Assembly: GCA_003663695.1 (NCBI GenBank)
Contig: QMUB01000008.1
Location: forward strand, 1 to 11,790
DNA: 11,790 bases
Reading direction: 5' to 3'
Source of the DNA: Thermococci archaeon
Lineage (GTDB): Archaea > Methanobacteriota_B > Thermococci > Thermococcales > Thermococcaceae
A program made the position numbers and the translations under genes. The notes under the pieces are model-generated. The model was given only the letters and a program-made list of their open reading frames with translations. It was not told where the DNA came from and did not search any database. Shown here piece by piece: positions 1-6,677 of the stretch (the first letter of the stretch is position 1; the number at the start of each line of letters is the position of its first letter).

Positions 1-20
1 AGCGTTTAACATTTTGAAGA

Positions 21-199
21 GGGTTGTGAAAACCATAACCCCGAGCCTTCCCGCTTTAGCGGGAGGTAGGGATAATTGGCCGAAGACCCGGCCAGAGGGG
101 TTCGAGGAACCCTTTTCAAGGGTTGCCTTGATGAGAACCCCTCAAACCTTCCCGTCCGTAGCGAGGGGTTAACTCGTTGGAACCCTCGCAAAGGGGAGG
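21..199. other. Densely structured, internally repeated GC-rich element
   Basis: Almost the whole stretch can be paired into successive hairpins. These are GGGTT/AACCC (21-25 with 37-41), an 8-pair stem 47-54/59-66 with loop TTTA, a 6-pair stem 77-82/89-94, and an outer stem GAGGGGTT/AACCCCTC (95-102 with 136-143) enclosing AACCCTT-TTC-AAGGGTT (108-124). A last outer stem (147-153 with 193-199) encloses a near-perfect stem (161-170 with 181-189). Two imperfect copies of one unit are visible: CCTTCCCG...TAGCG at 47-61 and 147-163, each followed by GAGGGGTT...GAACCC...AAGGG (95-122 and 163-195). The first copy carries about 33 extra bases. No tRNA, SRP RNA or RNase P signature, and no paired C/D boxes, were seen. 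It could be a structured non-coding RNA on either strand or a dispersed Thermococcales repeat. The strand is unknown, and any promoter for plus-strand transcription would lie outside the window. The minus strand has a 61-codon open frame across it, but that peptide (rich in R, P, S, G) looks like a by-product of the repeat. Confidence 0.45.
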
Positions 200-375
200 A
201 GGTCAGTCTATCTCCAATAATGTTGGGATAATTATGCTATGCTTGGCAATGGTGTAATTTTAGTTTCTTTAGGTATTATCATAACCACTCCCCTTATCCT
301 ACAGCATCTATAAATCCCTCAGCAAGGTTTAAATGCCATGAAGAATATAGAATATATTGAACGGAGGTGACAGAA
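200..375. other. Intergenic leader region before the CBS gene
   Basis: No gene is seen here. There is a T-rich run (ATTTTAGTTTCTTT, 257-270) that could stop transcription coming from the structured element on the left. The probable promoter and ribosome-binding site of the following gene lie further right. Nothing else is supported. Confidence 0.4.
324..334 (+). promoter_or_regulatory. Probable BRE/TATA promoter of the CBS gene
   Basis: AAGGTTTAAAT has a purine-rich stretch followed by a TATA-like TTTAAAT. The expected transcription start is about 25 bases downstream, near 355, leaving a leader of roughly 20 bases that contains the GGAGGTGA ribosome-binding site at 363-370. A second TATA-like sequence, CTATAAAT at 308-315, is an alternative. 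Judged by eye only. Confidence 0.45.
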
Positions 376-1545
376 ATGGTCGGTATTCTTGTGGAAGAAG
401 TAATGACCGACAAGTATGCAAAAATTGACATCGATGCGCCGCTTTCTGAAGCCCTTGGAATTTTTGACAAGGAAAACCCGGAGTTGGTTCTGGTTTTTGA
501 CAAGAAAAAATACAAGGGTATCCTTACCCAAGATTTAATTATAAGGTCCCACCTAAAATGGGATCCAACGAAGGCTAAGGTTAGGGATGTATACAAACCG
601 GCTGGAATTTTGAAACCAAAGGACGATTTGAGCTTGGCAGCAAAGCTCATGCTGGAGGTGGATACCAAATCCCTGCCCGTAGGAGAAGATAAGCTGAATG
701 TGTTTGGTGTAATAAGCGATATGGCAATTCTGGATAGGATTTCTAAGGAGGATTTTGGTAAAAAAGCCATTAAGGAGTTTATGGTGTCGGATGTTATTGC
801 ACTGAGGCCGGATGATACCGTGGCAAAAGCCCTTGCAACAATGAGGGATAACGCAATTTCTAGAATCCCCATTGTAAATGAGGAAGGTAAGGTTGAGGGG
901 CTTGTAACTCTTCACGACCTCATTATACGGTTTATAAAACCCAGATTTAAAGCCCAGTTTGGAGAGGTCGCGGGTGAAAAGATTCCTCCCTTCTCAATAC
1001 AGCTTAGGGAAATCATGGTTAGAAACGTGCTAACTGCAATGCCGGAAGACAGCATTAGAACGGCAGTTGAGATAATGAAAGAGGGCGATGTAGACGGGCT
1101 GATAGTCTTGGACGAGGGAAAACGGGTCATAGGAATTTTGACGGTTAAAGACCTGTTGCTCCCAATATCAAAGATGACGGAAAAGGAGGCTAGGTTCTAC
1201 CTTCAGTTCGGTGGGGATGCACATGCGCTGAGTGATTTCACGAGGGAGAAGATAATAAGCGATGTAAGGAACTTTATCGAAGGATATGACGTTATTGGAA
1301 ACGAGGGCATAATATATCTGACCATAAGAAGGTTTAACGAGAAGTTCCGGGGCGTGCATCTATACCAAGCTAGGATGCGGATAGTGACGGATAAAGGCTC
1401 TTATGTGGCAACAGGGGAAACATGGGGTGCGATACAGGCTGTCCATGATGCCCTTAGAGCTATTGAGAGGCAGCTCCTTCAGAAAGTGGAACTCCACAGA
1501 GACATTAAGTACACAAAGAAATTTATAGAGAGGCTCGGCTTCTGA
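376..1545 (+). CDS. Four-CBS-domain protein with C-terminal HPF/RaiA-like domain
   Basis: 389 residues. Four CBS domains (two Bateman modules) are visible at about residues 6-60, 68-125, 134-188 and 211-266. Each has the usual V/I-x-P-x-D opening and closing GI-L/V-T-x-x-D-L type motifs (GILTQDLI, GVISDMAI, GLVTLHDLI, GILTVKDLL). CBS pairs in other proteins bind adenine nucleotides or related ligands. The C-terminal part (about 287-375) is not a CBS domain. It has a helix (FTREKIISDVRNFIEGY), beta strands, and a helix AIQAVHDALRAIERQL that resembles the AI..A.D.LERQL helix of ribosome hibernation factor HPF/RaiA. A ligand-controlled ribosome-binding role is therefore an inference; only the CBS assignment is firm. 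ATG 376 is chosen because GGAGGTGA (363-370) sits 5 bases upstream. The in-frame GTG at 367 lies inside that site. The protein is probably cytoplasmic, with no membrane segment. It appears to have its own promoter and is followed by a T-rich stretch, so it is probably monocistronic. Confidence 0.85.
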   Translation: MVGILVEEVMTDKYAKIDIDAPLSEALGIFDKENPELVLVFDKKKYKGILTQDLIIRSHLKWDPTKAKVRDVYKPAGILKPKDDLSLAAKLMLEVDTKSLPVGEDKLNVFGVISDMAILDRISKEDFGKKAIKEFMVSDVIALRPDDTVAKALATMRDNAISRIPIVNEEGKVEGLVTLHDLIIRFIKPRFKAQFGEVAGEKIPPFSIQLREIMVRNVLTAMPEDSIRTAVEIMKEGDVDGLIVLDEGKRVIGILTVKDLLLPISKMTEKEARFYLQFGGDAHALSDFTREKIISDVRNFIEGYDVIGNEGIIYLTIRRFNEKFRGVHLYQARMRIVTDKGSYVATGETWGAIQAVHDALRAIERQLLQKVELHRDIKYTKKFIERLGF

Positions 1546-1561
1546 ATTTCTTCTCCTTTTT
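1546..1561 (+). terminator. T-rich probable terminator after the CBS gene
   Basis: The stop codon is followed directly by a pyrimidine tract ending in TTTTT (1557-1561), the usual form of archaeal intrinsic termination signals. The gap also has to hold the next promoter, which supports a transcript boundary here. Confidence 0.4.
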
Positions 1562-1562
1562 G

Positions 1563-1579
1563 GTTCTTAACTTTTGGTT
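1563..1579 (+). promoter_or_regulatory. Candidate SurR operator upstream of hypCD
   Basis: GTTCTTAACTTTTGGTT fits the extended SurR consensus GTTn3AACn5GTT exactly, with no mismatch in the nine fixed bases. A further AAC follows at 1585-1587. SurR is the redox-sensitive ArsR-type regulator that, in Pyrococcus furiosus, activates hydrogenase-related genes without sulfur and releases DNA when sulfur oxidises it. The site ends 22 bases before the TATA box at 1602, a position suited to activation of the hydrogenase maturation genes downstream. The match is seen directly; regulation is inferred. Confidence 0.65.
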
Positions 1580-1601
1580 TTGAAAACATCTAAAAACCCC
1601 T

Positions 1602-1608
1602 TTTATAA
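1602..1608 (+). promoter_or_regulatory. Probable TATA box of hypCD
   Basis: TTTATAA is preceded by CCCCT. It is centred about 24 bases before the hypC ATG (1629), so the start of transcription would fall at or next to the start codon. That predicts a leaderless or nearly leaderless transcript, although GGTGA at 1619-1623 looks like a ribosome-binding site. The two signals do not agree, so the transcription start may lie a few bases upstream of the standard spacing. Confidence 0.5.
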
Positions 1609-1628
1609 ACTCTCTACTGGTGAGAGAA

Positions 1629-1853
1629 ATGTGCCTAGCGGTTCCAGCTAAAGTTGTGGAAATCAAAGGAAACATCGCGATAGTCGATTTTGGAGGAGTT
1701 AGGAGAGAAGCAAGGATAGATTTTTTGAGAGATGTTAAAATAGGCGATTACGTAATCGTTCACACAGGATTTGCCATAGAGAAGATGGATGAAAAAGCCG
1801 CCCTTGAGAGTCTGAAAGCATGGGAAGAAATCATGAGCGTTCTGGAGGAATGA
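1629..1853 (+). CDS. hypC: HypC, [NiFe]-hydrogenase maturation chaperone
   Basis: 74 residues, normal for HypC/HupF. The protein starts with the family signature MCLAVPAKV, whose Cys2 (after Met removal the terminal cysteine) binds the Fe(CN)2CO precursor and HypD. It then has the conserved GDYVIVHTGFAIEKMDEKAA segment (about residues 40-59), typical of the small beta-barrel plus C-terminal helix fold. HypC carries the iron-cyanide-carbonyl unit from the HypCD scaffold to the large subunit of [NiFe] hydrogenases in the cytoplasm. ATG 1629 is required by the MCLA start; the in-frame GTG at 1620 overlaps the GGTGA ribosome-binding site. The gene overlaps hypD or ends 2 bases before it, depending on the hypD start. 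It sits behind a candidate SurR site. Identification is secure. Confidence 0.95.
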   Translation: MCLAVPAKVVEIKGNIAIVDFGGVRREARIDFLRDVKIGDYVIVHTGFAIEKMDEKAALESLKAWEEIMSVLEE

Positions 1854-1855
1854 AG

Positions 1856-2965
1856 ATGCTGGATCTCTCAATTTTTGAGGATAAAGAATTTGCACAAAGG
1901 ATTCTGATTTCTATAAAGCGAGAGTCAGATAAGATAGGACGAGAGGTAAAGCTCATGCATGTATGTGGAACCCATGAGGATACCGTCACGAGGAGCGGGA
2001 TAAGATCCCTTCTCCCTGAGAATGTTAAAATAATGAGTGGCCCTGGATGTCCTGTTTGCATAACCCCTGCCGAAGATGTTGCAAGAATGATTGCCATAAT
2101 GCGGAAAGCTCGGGAAGAGGGGGAAGATATAATTTTAACGACTTTTGGGGATATGTATAAAATCCCTACCGCCGTTGGAAGTTTTGCCGATTTGAGAAGT
2201 CAAGGTTTTGATGTGAGAATCGTCTATTCAATTTATGATTCGTACAAGATAGCACTTGAAAACGATAAACTTGTCGTCCACTTTTCCCCCGGTTTTGAGA
2301 CAACCACCGCTCCTGCAGCGGGTATTTTGGAGGAAGCAATAGATGAGGAGAGAGATAACTTCAAAATATATTCGGTCCACCGTTTAACGCCTCCGGCTGT
2401 GGAGGTTCTCGTGAAGCAGGGCACGGTTTTTGATGGTCTAATAGCACCGGGTCATGTCTCCGTGATAATAGGGGTAAAGGGATGGGAGCACATAAGCAAG
2501 GAGTATGGGGTTCCTCAAGTAGTTGCAGGTTTTGAGCCCATAGACTTTCTCATGGGCATCCTGATGCTCCTGAGGCAGATAAGGAAAGGTGAAGCGAAGG
2601 TGGAAAACGAGTATACGAGAGTGGTAAGGTATGAGGGCAACGTTGAAGCGCAGAGGAGCATAGAGAGAATTTTCAATGTTGTTGATGCAAAATGGAGGGC
2701 TCTCGGGGTTTTCCCGAAGAGCGGACTCGAGCTTAAAAAAGAATTCAGCGATTACGAGATAAGAAGTTTCTACGATGTTGAGGTTCCAAAGATGCCAGAG
2801 GTGGAAAAAGGATGCATATGCGGTGCCGTGCTCAGGGGTCTGGCTCTCCCAACACAGTGCCCCCTCTTTGGAAAGGTCTGCACACCCAGAAACCCCGTGG
2901 GACCATGTATGGTTTCCTATGAGGGAACATGCCAGATATTCTACAAATATGGTTCTCTTCTATGA
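1856..2965 (+). CDS. hypD: HypD, [NiFe]-hydrogenase Fe-cyanide assembly scaffold
   Basis: 369 residues, close to the 372 of Thermococcus kodakarensis HypD. HypD and HypC form the scaffold on which the Fe(CN)2CO group is built, with cyanide supplied by HypE/HypF. Conserved motifs are all present: CGTHE (Cys37), GPGCPVC (Cys65, Cys68), the central FxPGFETTTAP segment (FSPGFETTTAP) and APGHVS. The C-terminal cysteine set CICGAVLRG...QCPLFGKVCTP...GPCMVSYEGTC holds the [4Fe-4S] cluster ligands. GGAGG at 1844-1848 gives 7 bases of spacing to ATG 1856. The in-frame ATG at 1850 overlaps the hypC stop as ATGA but would leave only one base of spacing, so it is less likely. hypA, hypB, hypE and hypF are not in the window. 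The 3' end overlaps the convergent DUF835 gene by 25 bases. Confidence 0.95.
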   Translation: MLDLSIFEDKEFAQRILISIKRESDKIGREVKLMHVCGTHEDTVTRSGIRSLLPENVKIMSGPGCPVCITPAEDVARMIAIMRKAREEGEDIILTTFGDMYKIPTAVGSFADLRSQGFDVRIVYSIYDSYKIALENDKLVVHFSPGFETTTAPAAGILEEAIDEERDNFKIYSVHRLTPPAVEVLVKQGTVFDGLIAPGHVSVIIGVKGWEHISKEYGVPQVVAGFEPIDFLMGILMLLRQIRKGEAKVENEYTRVVRYEGNVEAQRSIERIFNVVDAKWRALGVFPKSGLELKKEFSDYEIRSFYDVEVPKMPEVEKGCICGAVLRGLALPTQCPLFGKVCTPRNPVGPCMVSYEGTCQIFYKYGSLL

Positions 2966-4074
2966 TTCCTTTTAAATACTTCAAACTCATTCTCAAGCAG
3001 TTTCCTTTGCTTTAAATCCAGGGCATTCATTGAAATAACCGCTATCAATGAGGCATTGTTGTGAATCACCCTATCCTTCAGAGATATGAGGAATTTTGCA
3101 GCCGCTTCAAACCCATTCTCCACAACCAGATACTCAAAAGCATCTATATAAACAACGTTGTAGCCCTTCTCAAGCTCCCTGTTGATGAGATCTATGAGTA
3201 TGTCAATTTTTGTGGGACTTATTGCGTAGATCCTGTATTCACCATTCATTGTGCCCTCGTAGGCTTTGGTAACCCAGAACACCACATCGTCTCTGTCGAT
3301 CTCCTTTTTCAATGCGTTAATATCCCTGCGGGTTATGATAACAGCGTTGTTGCTTCTAAAGAGGTCGGGGAAGCTTCTTGTGAAATCTTCAAAATTCTCG
3401 AAGATTATTGTTCTTTTTTCACTTACCGTGCCTTTAACTTCCTCTTCCGGTGGAAGAATAGGGAAAAGTACAAATTTAATGACACCTATTGTCATGAGTG
3501 CTCTAAGGAAGGTTCCAAGGGCAAGTCCATGGGGTACAAACCACTCGAGTGTTGCGGTGTAGGGATATGATAGGTTGAGCACGCCCAGTCCAACCATCCC
3601 GATGGGTAGCAAAAGCTGGACCATATCCCTGCGCAGCACATACCTGTATAGGACGTATCCTAGGTAGATATATCCAATTGCATAGAGTGTCATTGGAAGT
3701 GAGGTGCGGAAGGTGAAGTTGGAAGAAAATGACTGGATACTTATTAAGAAGAGCCATAAGTATGTAATGAATGCCAGGCATCCAATCTTGAGTTTGTCCC
3801 TCATACTCATCCTTGACTTTGAAAGGTAAATAGCGGCCATCAGAAGAAGAATGCCCTGAAGGGAGGATACTGTCATATCCACCACAAAAGCGGCTTCTTT
3901 TATTAATTTCACTCCTAAAGGTTCCAGTAATAGAACTTCCGGATTAAGAGCGTCCAATAAAAAGGCAAATGCCATGAATAACCATCCCTCGGTTTTTTCC
4001 CTGTAAAACTTATATGTCACCATTAAGAATAAAATCCATCGTGAGATCAAATTAAACAGGGGAATAAGCTCCAT
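2941..4074 (-). CDS. Seven-helix membrane protein with C-terminal DUF835 domain
   Basis: 377 residues. About seven hydrophobic segments are visible in the first 210 residues (roughly 5-24, 30-50, 63-84, 96-115, 126-146, 151-170, 181-205). A cytoplasmic-looking linker (PPEEEVKG) and a soluble domain at about 240-365 follow. That domain carries the DUF835 pattern: an ISPTKIDILIDLINREL helix, then VVYIDAFEYLVVENGFE and a helix leading to a strand (ASLIAVI). DUF835 is common in Thermococcales, often fused to membrane segments, and its function is unknown; the fold suggests a sensory or scaffold role. It is the last gene of the unit with the GlmU-like gene. That gene's TGA (4079-4077) lies within the leader or start of this one. 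Start: ATG 4074 with GAGGGGGTGA upstream; GTG 4080 is the alternative and would give an ATGA-like 4-base overlap. The last 25 bases overlap hypD. Confidence 0.8.
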   Translation of the reverse strand: MELIPLFNLISRWILFLMVTYKFYREKTEGWLFMAFAFLLDALNPEVLLLEPLGVKLIKEAAFVVDMTVSSLQGILLLMAAIYLSKSRMSMRDKLKIGCLAFITYLWLFLISIQSFSSNFTFRTSLPMTLYAIGYIYLGYVLYRYVLRRDMVQLLLPIGMVGLGVLNLSYPYTATLEWFVPHGLALGTFLRALMTIGVIKFVLFPILPPEEEVKGTVSEKRTIIFENFEDFTRSFPDLFRSNNAVIITRRDINALKKEIDRDDVVFWVTKAYEGTMNGEYRIYAISPTKIDILIDLINRELEKGYNVVYIDAFEYLVVENGFEAAAKFLISLKDRVIHNNASLIAVISMNALDLKQRKLLENEFEVFKRNHRREPYL

Positions 4075-4076
4075 AC

Positions 4077-5333
4077 TCACCCCCTCTTTGAGATAACTTT
4101 CTCCTGTTTGACAACTACCAATGTATTCGAAGGAACATTCCTATCAACGATAACTCCCGGGCCAACAAATGACTCGCTCCCTATCTTCCTGCCGGGATAT
4201 ATCGCCACATTTATGCCTATTTTAACCCCATGTCCTATTATTGCCCCGAGCTTTCTCCTTCCGCTGTCCTCAAGCTTCCCCTTGATCTCGACCCTAACAT
4301 GCCCGCTGTCATGCCTCAGATTTGCGGTGATTGTGCCGGCGCCCAGATTGGAATGCTCGCCGATTATTGAATCGCCCACGTAGTTTAGGTGTGGTGCATT
4401 GGAATGATCCATTATTATGGAGTTCTTTATCTCAACGGCATTTCCAATGTGGCAGTGGTTTCCTATGCTCGTGTAGGGTCTTATGAAGCAGTTGGGCCCT
4501 ATCTTGGAGTCCTCTCCTATTTTAACCGGGCCTATAATATAAGCGCCACTCCGGATTATGGTGCCTCTTCCCACTTCGACGGGGGGGATCAGGGTTGCAC
4601 CTTCCTCCACTATACCTTCAATCCTGTGTTCGAGCTTTGTTTTGAGGATGTATTCATTGAGCTCCAGCAGATTCCAGGGTCGTCCTATATCGTTCCAGTA
4701 CCCTTCATAAAGGGCAGCACCTATCCTCTTACCCTCCTTCAGATAGAGATTCAACGTATCCGTTATCTCGTATTCACCGCGCTCGCTTAGAGGTGTGCGC
4801 TCTATGAAAGCCATTATCTCTGGTTTAAAGATGTATATCCCGAGATTGGCATAACCCCTGACCCTGCCCGGTTTTTCCCTTACCTTCTTAACGAGCCCCC
4901 CCTCGACTTCTATCATCCCAAAATGACTTAAATCCTCAAACTCCTTAACCGCAAGAGCGGCATCTTTGTCTCTGAATGCCTGCATCAAACCTTTGAATAC
5001 CTCCCTCTCAAAGTATATATCCCCGTTAACCGCTATGAATGGCTCATCTTCTATTACGTCCTTTGCCGAATAGATTGCCCTGGCGGAACCTTCTCCTTCC
5101 ATCTGCTCCACATACGTCACGGGCTTTCCTTTGAATTCATCCCCGAGCATTTGGATTATTCTCTCCTTCTGATAGCGCACTATGATTATGAATTCATCGA
5201 CGAAGGGATACATGTTGTCCAGAATGTACTCTATTATTGGCTTATTGGCAATCTTAAGTATGACCTTGGGTCTGTCATCAGTTAGGGGTCTAAGCCTCTC
5301 ACCCTTACCCGCTGCAAGTATAACCCCCTTCAA
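4077..5333 (-). CDS. glmU: Bifunctional sugar-1-phosphate nucleotidylyltransferase / acetyltransferase (GlmU-like)
   Basis: 418 residues. The N-terminal nucleotidyltransferase domain (about 1-228) has LAAGKGERLRPLTDDRPK (6-23), NGD (103-105) and EGYWNDIGRPWNLLE (210-224), the usual binding motifs for a nucleoside triphosphate and sugar phosphate. The C-terminal half (about 240-405) is a left-handed beta-helix of hexapeptide repeats. It contains NAPHLNYVGD (312-321, likely catalytic His315) and GAGTITAN (331-338), matching the acetyltransferase site of GlmU and of the archaeal enzyme ST0452. The likely product is UDP-GlcNAc or a related UDP-HexNAc, for N-glycan or surface polysaccharide synthesis in the cytoplasm. 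Substrate range cannot be read from sequence; archaeal members also use glucose- or galactosamine-1-phosphate. The start codon is TTG 5333, forced by the conserved MKGVILAAGKG, with GGGGGTG five bases upstream. It overlaps the uppP stop as TTGA. Confidence 0.88.
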   Translation of the reverse strand: MKGVILAAGKGERLRPLTDDRPKVILKIANKPIIEYILDNMYPFVDEFIIIVRYQKERIIQMLGDEFKGKPVTYVEQMEGEGSARAIYSAKDVIEDEPFIAVNGDIYFEREVFKGLMQAFRDKDAALAVKEFEDLSHFGMIEVEGGLVKKVREKPGRVRGYANLGIYIFKPEIMAFIERTPLSERGEYEITDTLNLYLKEGKRIGAALYEGYWNDIGRPWNLLELNEYILKTKLEHRIEGIVEEGATLIPPVEVGRGTIIRSGAYIIGPVKIGEDSKIGPNCFIRPYTSIGNHCHIGNAVEIKNSIIMDHSNAPHLNYVGDSIIGEHSNLGAGTITANLRHDSGHVRVEIKGKLEDSGRRKLGAIIGHGVKIGINVAIYPGRKIGSESFVGPGVIVDRNVPSNTLVVVKQEKVISKRG

Positions 5334-6127
5334 ATTAACACCCCCACCAACGCAATGCTACCAAATAATATACAGAACTTTGAGAAATTTAACTTTTTGG
5401 CAAGTCTGAGCATGACTTCGAGGGTTGCAAGGCTCACCACGAAGGAGGTTAAGACTGCAACTATGGATACATTGACGGGCATAGCAGTCCTTGGAGCTTC
5501 CAGGAACAGGTTTCCAAATATTGCGGGAAGTGCAATTAAAAAGCTCAATCTTACTGCTTTTTCCTGATTGACCCCTAAGAGGAGCAGTGCCCCGATGGTG
5601 ATGCCCGAACGTGAAATTCCCGGTAAAATTGCAACGCCTTGAGCAATTCCAGCACTGACGGACTCTACAATCCCAACTTCATCTCCCTCTTTCAATCCCT
5701 TCTCCCTCTTAACTCTCCTAATTGGATTTTCATGAGCTCTGTGAAGAACGATGCCCGTTATTATCAGCAACACACCTATAACTCCATTCACAGCATCTAT
5801 ATTCAAAGAGGCTGCCCTTTCACCAAGGGCTTTGTATACGGGCAACCCTACTATTCCCGTAAAAAGAGTTGAATAAAAGATAAAACTCTCCTCTTCTCCC
5901 CACCTAAAAGTTATAAGCTTAAAAAATATCTTTCCCAGCTCATATCTGAATTTATAAGCCAGAGCCATCAGAGCTCCAAGATGTATCATCAGGGAATACG
6001 TGTAAACATATTCGGGTGAAACACCGAGAAGATCCATCAGAGCTAGCATGGCATGGCCCGAAGTGCCTATCGGAAGCCACTCCATGACACCCTGAAGTAT
6101 TCCCATCACCACAGCCTCTTCATACAC
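5330..6127 (-). CDS. uppP: UppP/BacA-type polyprenyl-diphosphate phosphatase
   Basis: 265 residues, normal for the BacA/UppP family, with several hydrophobic helices. Both catalytic signatures are present. The first is GILQGVMEWLPIGTSGH (9-25), with the Q12xxxE16 version of the (E/Q)xxxE motif. The second is the mirrored LPGISRSGITIG (168-179) with the key Arg173. In bacteria this integral membrane enzyme turns undecaprenyl diphosphate into the phosphate carrier. In Thermococcales the substrate is probably a dolichyl or other polyprenyl diphosphate, which is an inference. The next gene encodes a sugar nucleotide enzyme, and the 4-base TTGA overlap suggests translational coupling. GTG 6127 is chosen: AGGTGAGGAG lies upstream, and the resulting N-terminus places the first motif at its usual distance. 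The ribosome-binding site lies partly in the end of the preceding gene. Confidence 0.9.
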   Translation of the reverse strand: MYEEAVVMGILQGVMEWLPIGTSGHAMLALMDLLGVSPEYVYTYSLMIHLGALMALAYKFRYELGKIFFKLITFRWGEEESFIFYSTLFTGIVGLPVYKALGERAASLNIDAVNGVIGVLLIITGIVLHRAHENPIRRVKREKGLKEGDEVGIVESVSAGIAQGVAILPGISRSGITIGALLLLGVNQEKAVRLSFLIALPAIFGNLFLEAPRTAMPVNVSIVAVLTSFVVSLATLEVMLRLAKKLNFSKFCILFGSIALVGVLI

Positions 6128-6144
6128 AATCTCACTCTCCTCAC

Positions 6145-6645
6145 CTAAATTAGTGCCATCAAAAGCCTGACGGCATCCTCAAAAATCTCCCTGTCTTCCG
6201 CATCCACAACATGCTCCAGGTAGTTGAGTGCCTTTACATTGATTATTAAATATGCATCGTTCCTGTTGAGCCCCAGATCATAGGCTTCATAGAATACCAA
6301 ATCCACCCCAAGTTCCTCGTTCATCATTTTCACAAAGTATGCTATCTCCTCTGTCGTTATCTCATCCCGCTTGCTCTCCATTTCGTCAAAATACCTCTCC
6401 ATGATACGGCGCTGATGGTTCTCAATCTTCAGGACTCCCTCCACATAAGGAAACTCACCAAGACGGAAAACCTTAATCCCCTCGTAATCCCTGATTCCTA
6501 TGTAATCCCAGAGGAGAAATCCCTCCACAACATTACCGCTCCCATAACGGGATGCCAGATATGTGAACCTCTCCAGAACCTCGTCCATCTCTCTCAAAAA
6601 CTCCTCCTCGTCCTCATAGCGTACTACCTTACTAATAGTGCTCAT
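6145..6645 (-). CDS. Uncharacterised acidic 166-residue protein
   Basis: I do not recognise the family. The protein is soluble-looking, acidic (many D/E, especially DEEEFLREMDEVLERF near residues 12-27) and predicted mostly helical with some strands. There are no membrane segments, cysteines or metal motifs. The coding frame is long, has a strong codon structure and starts at ATG 6645 with CAGGTG seven bases upstream. Its stop lies 17 bases before the uppP start and contains part of the uppP ribosome-binding site, so it is probably the first gene of the uppP-glmU-DUF835 unit. A small regulatory or partner protein for that unit is possible but not shown. Confidence 0.7.
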   Translation of the reverse strand: MSTISKVVRYEDEEEFLREMDEVLERFTYLASRYGSGNVVEGFLLWDYIGIRDYEGIKVFRLGEFPYVEGVLKIENHQRRIMERYFDEMESKRDEITTEEIAYFVKMMNEELGVDLVFYEAYDLGLNRNDAYLIINVKALNYLEHVVDAEDREIFEDAVRLLMALI

Positions 6646-6677
6646 AAATTACACCTGAACTAGTTTCTGTTTTGGCG

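Noticed and set aside
6..191. A 61-codon open frame on the minus strand through the structured element
   Set aside because: It follows the paired and repeated bases exactly, has low-complexity composition and no ribosome-binding site that I could find. The base pairing explains the sequence better than coding does.
294..872. A 192-codon minus-strand open frame opposite the CBS gene
   Set aside because: It is antisense to a protein with clear domains, starts inside the CBS coding region and has no conserved motif.
1820..1855. Earlier in-frame hypD start at GTG 1820
   Set aside because: It lies inside hypC, and the GGAGG at 1844-1848 points to ATG 1856.
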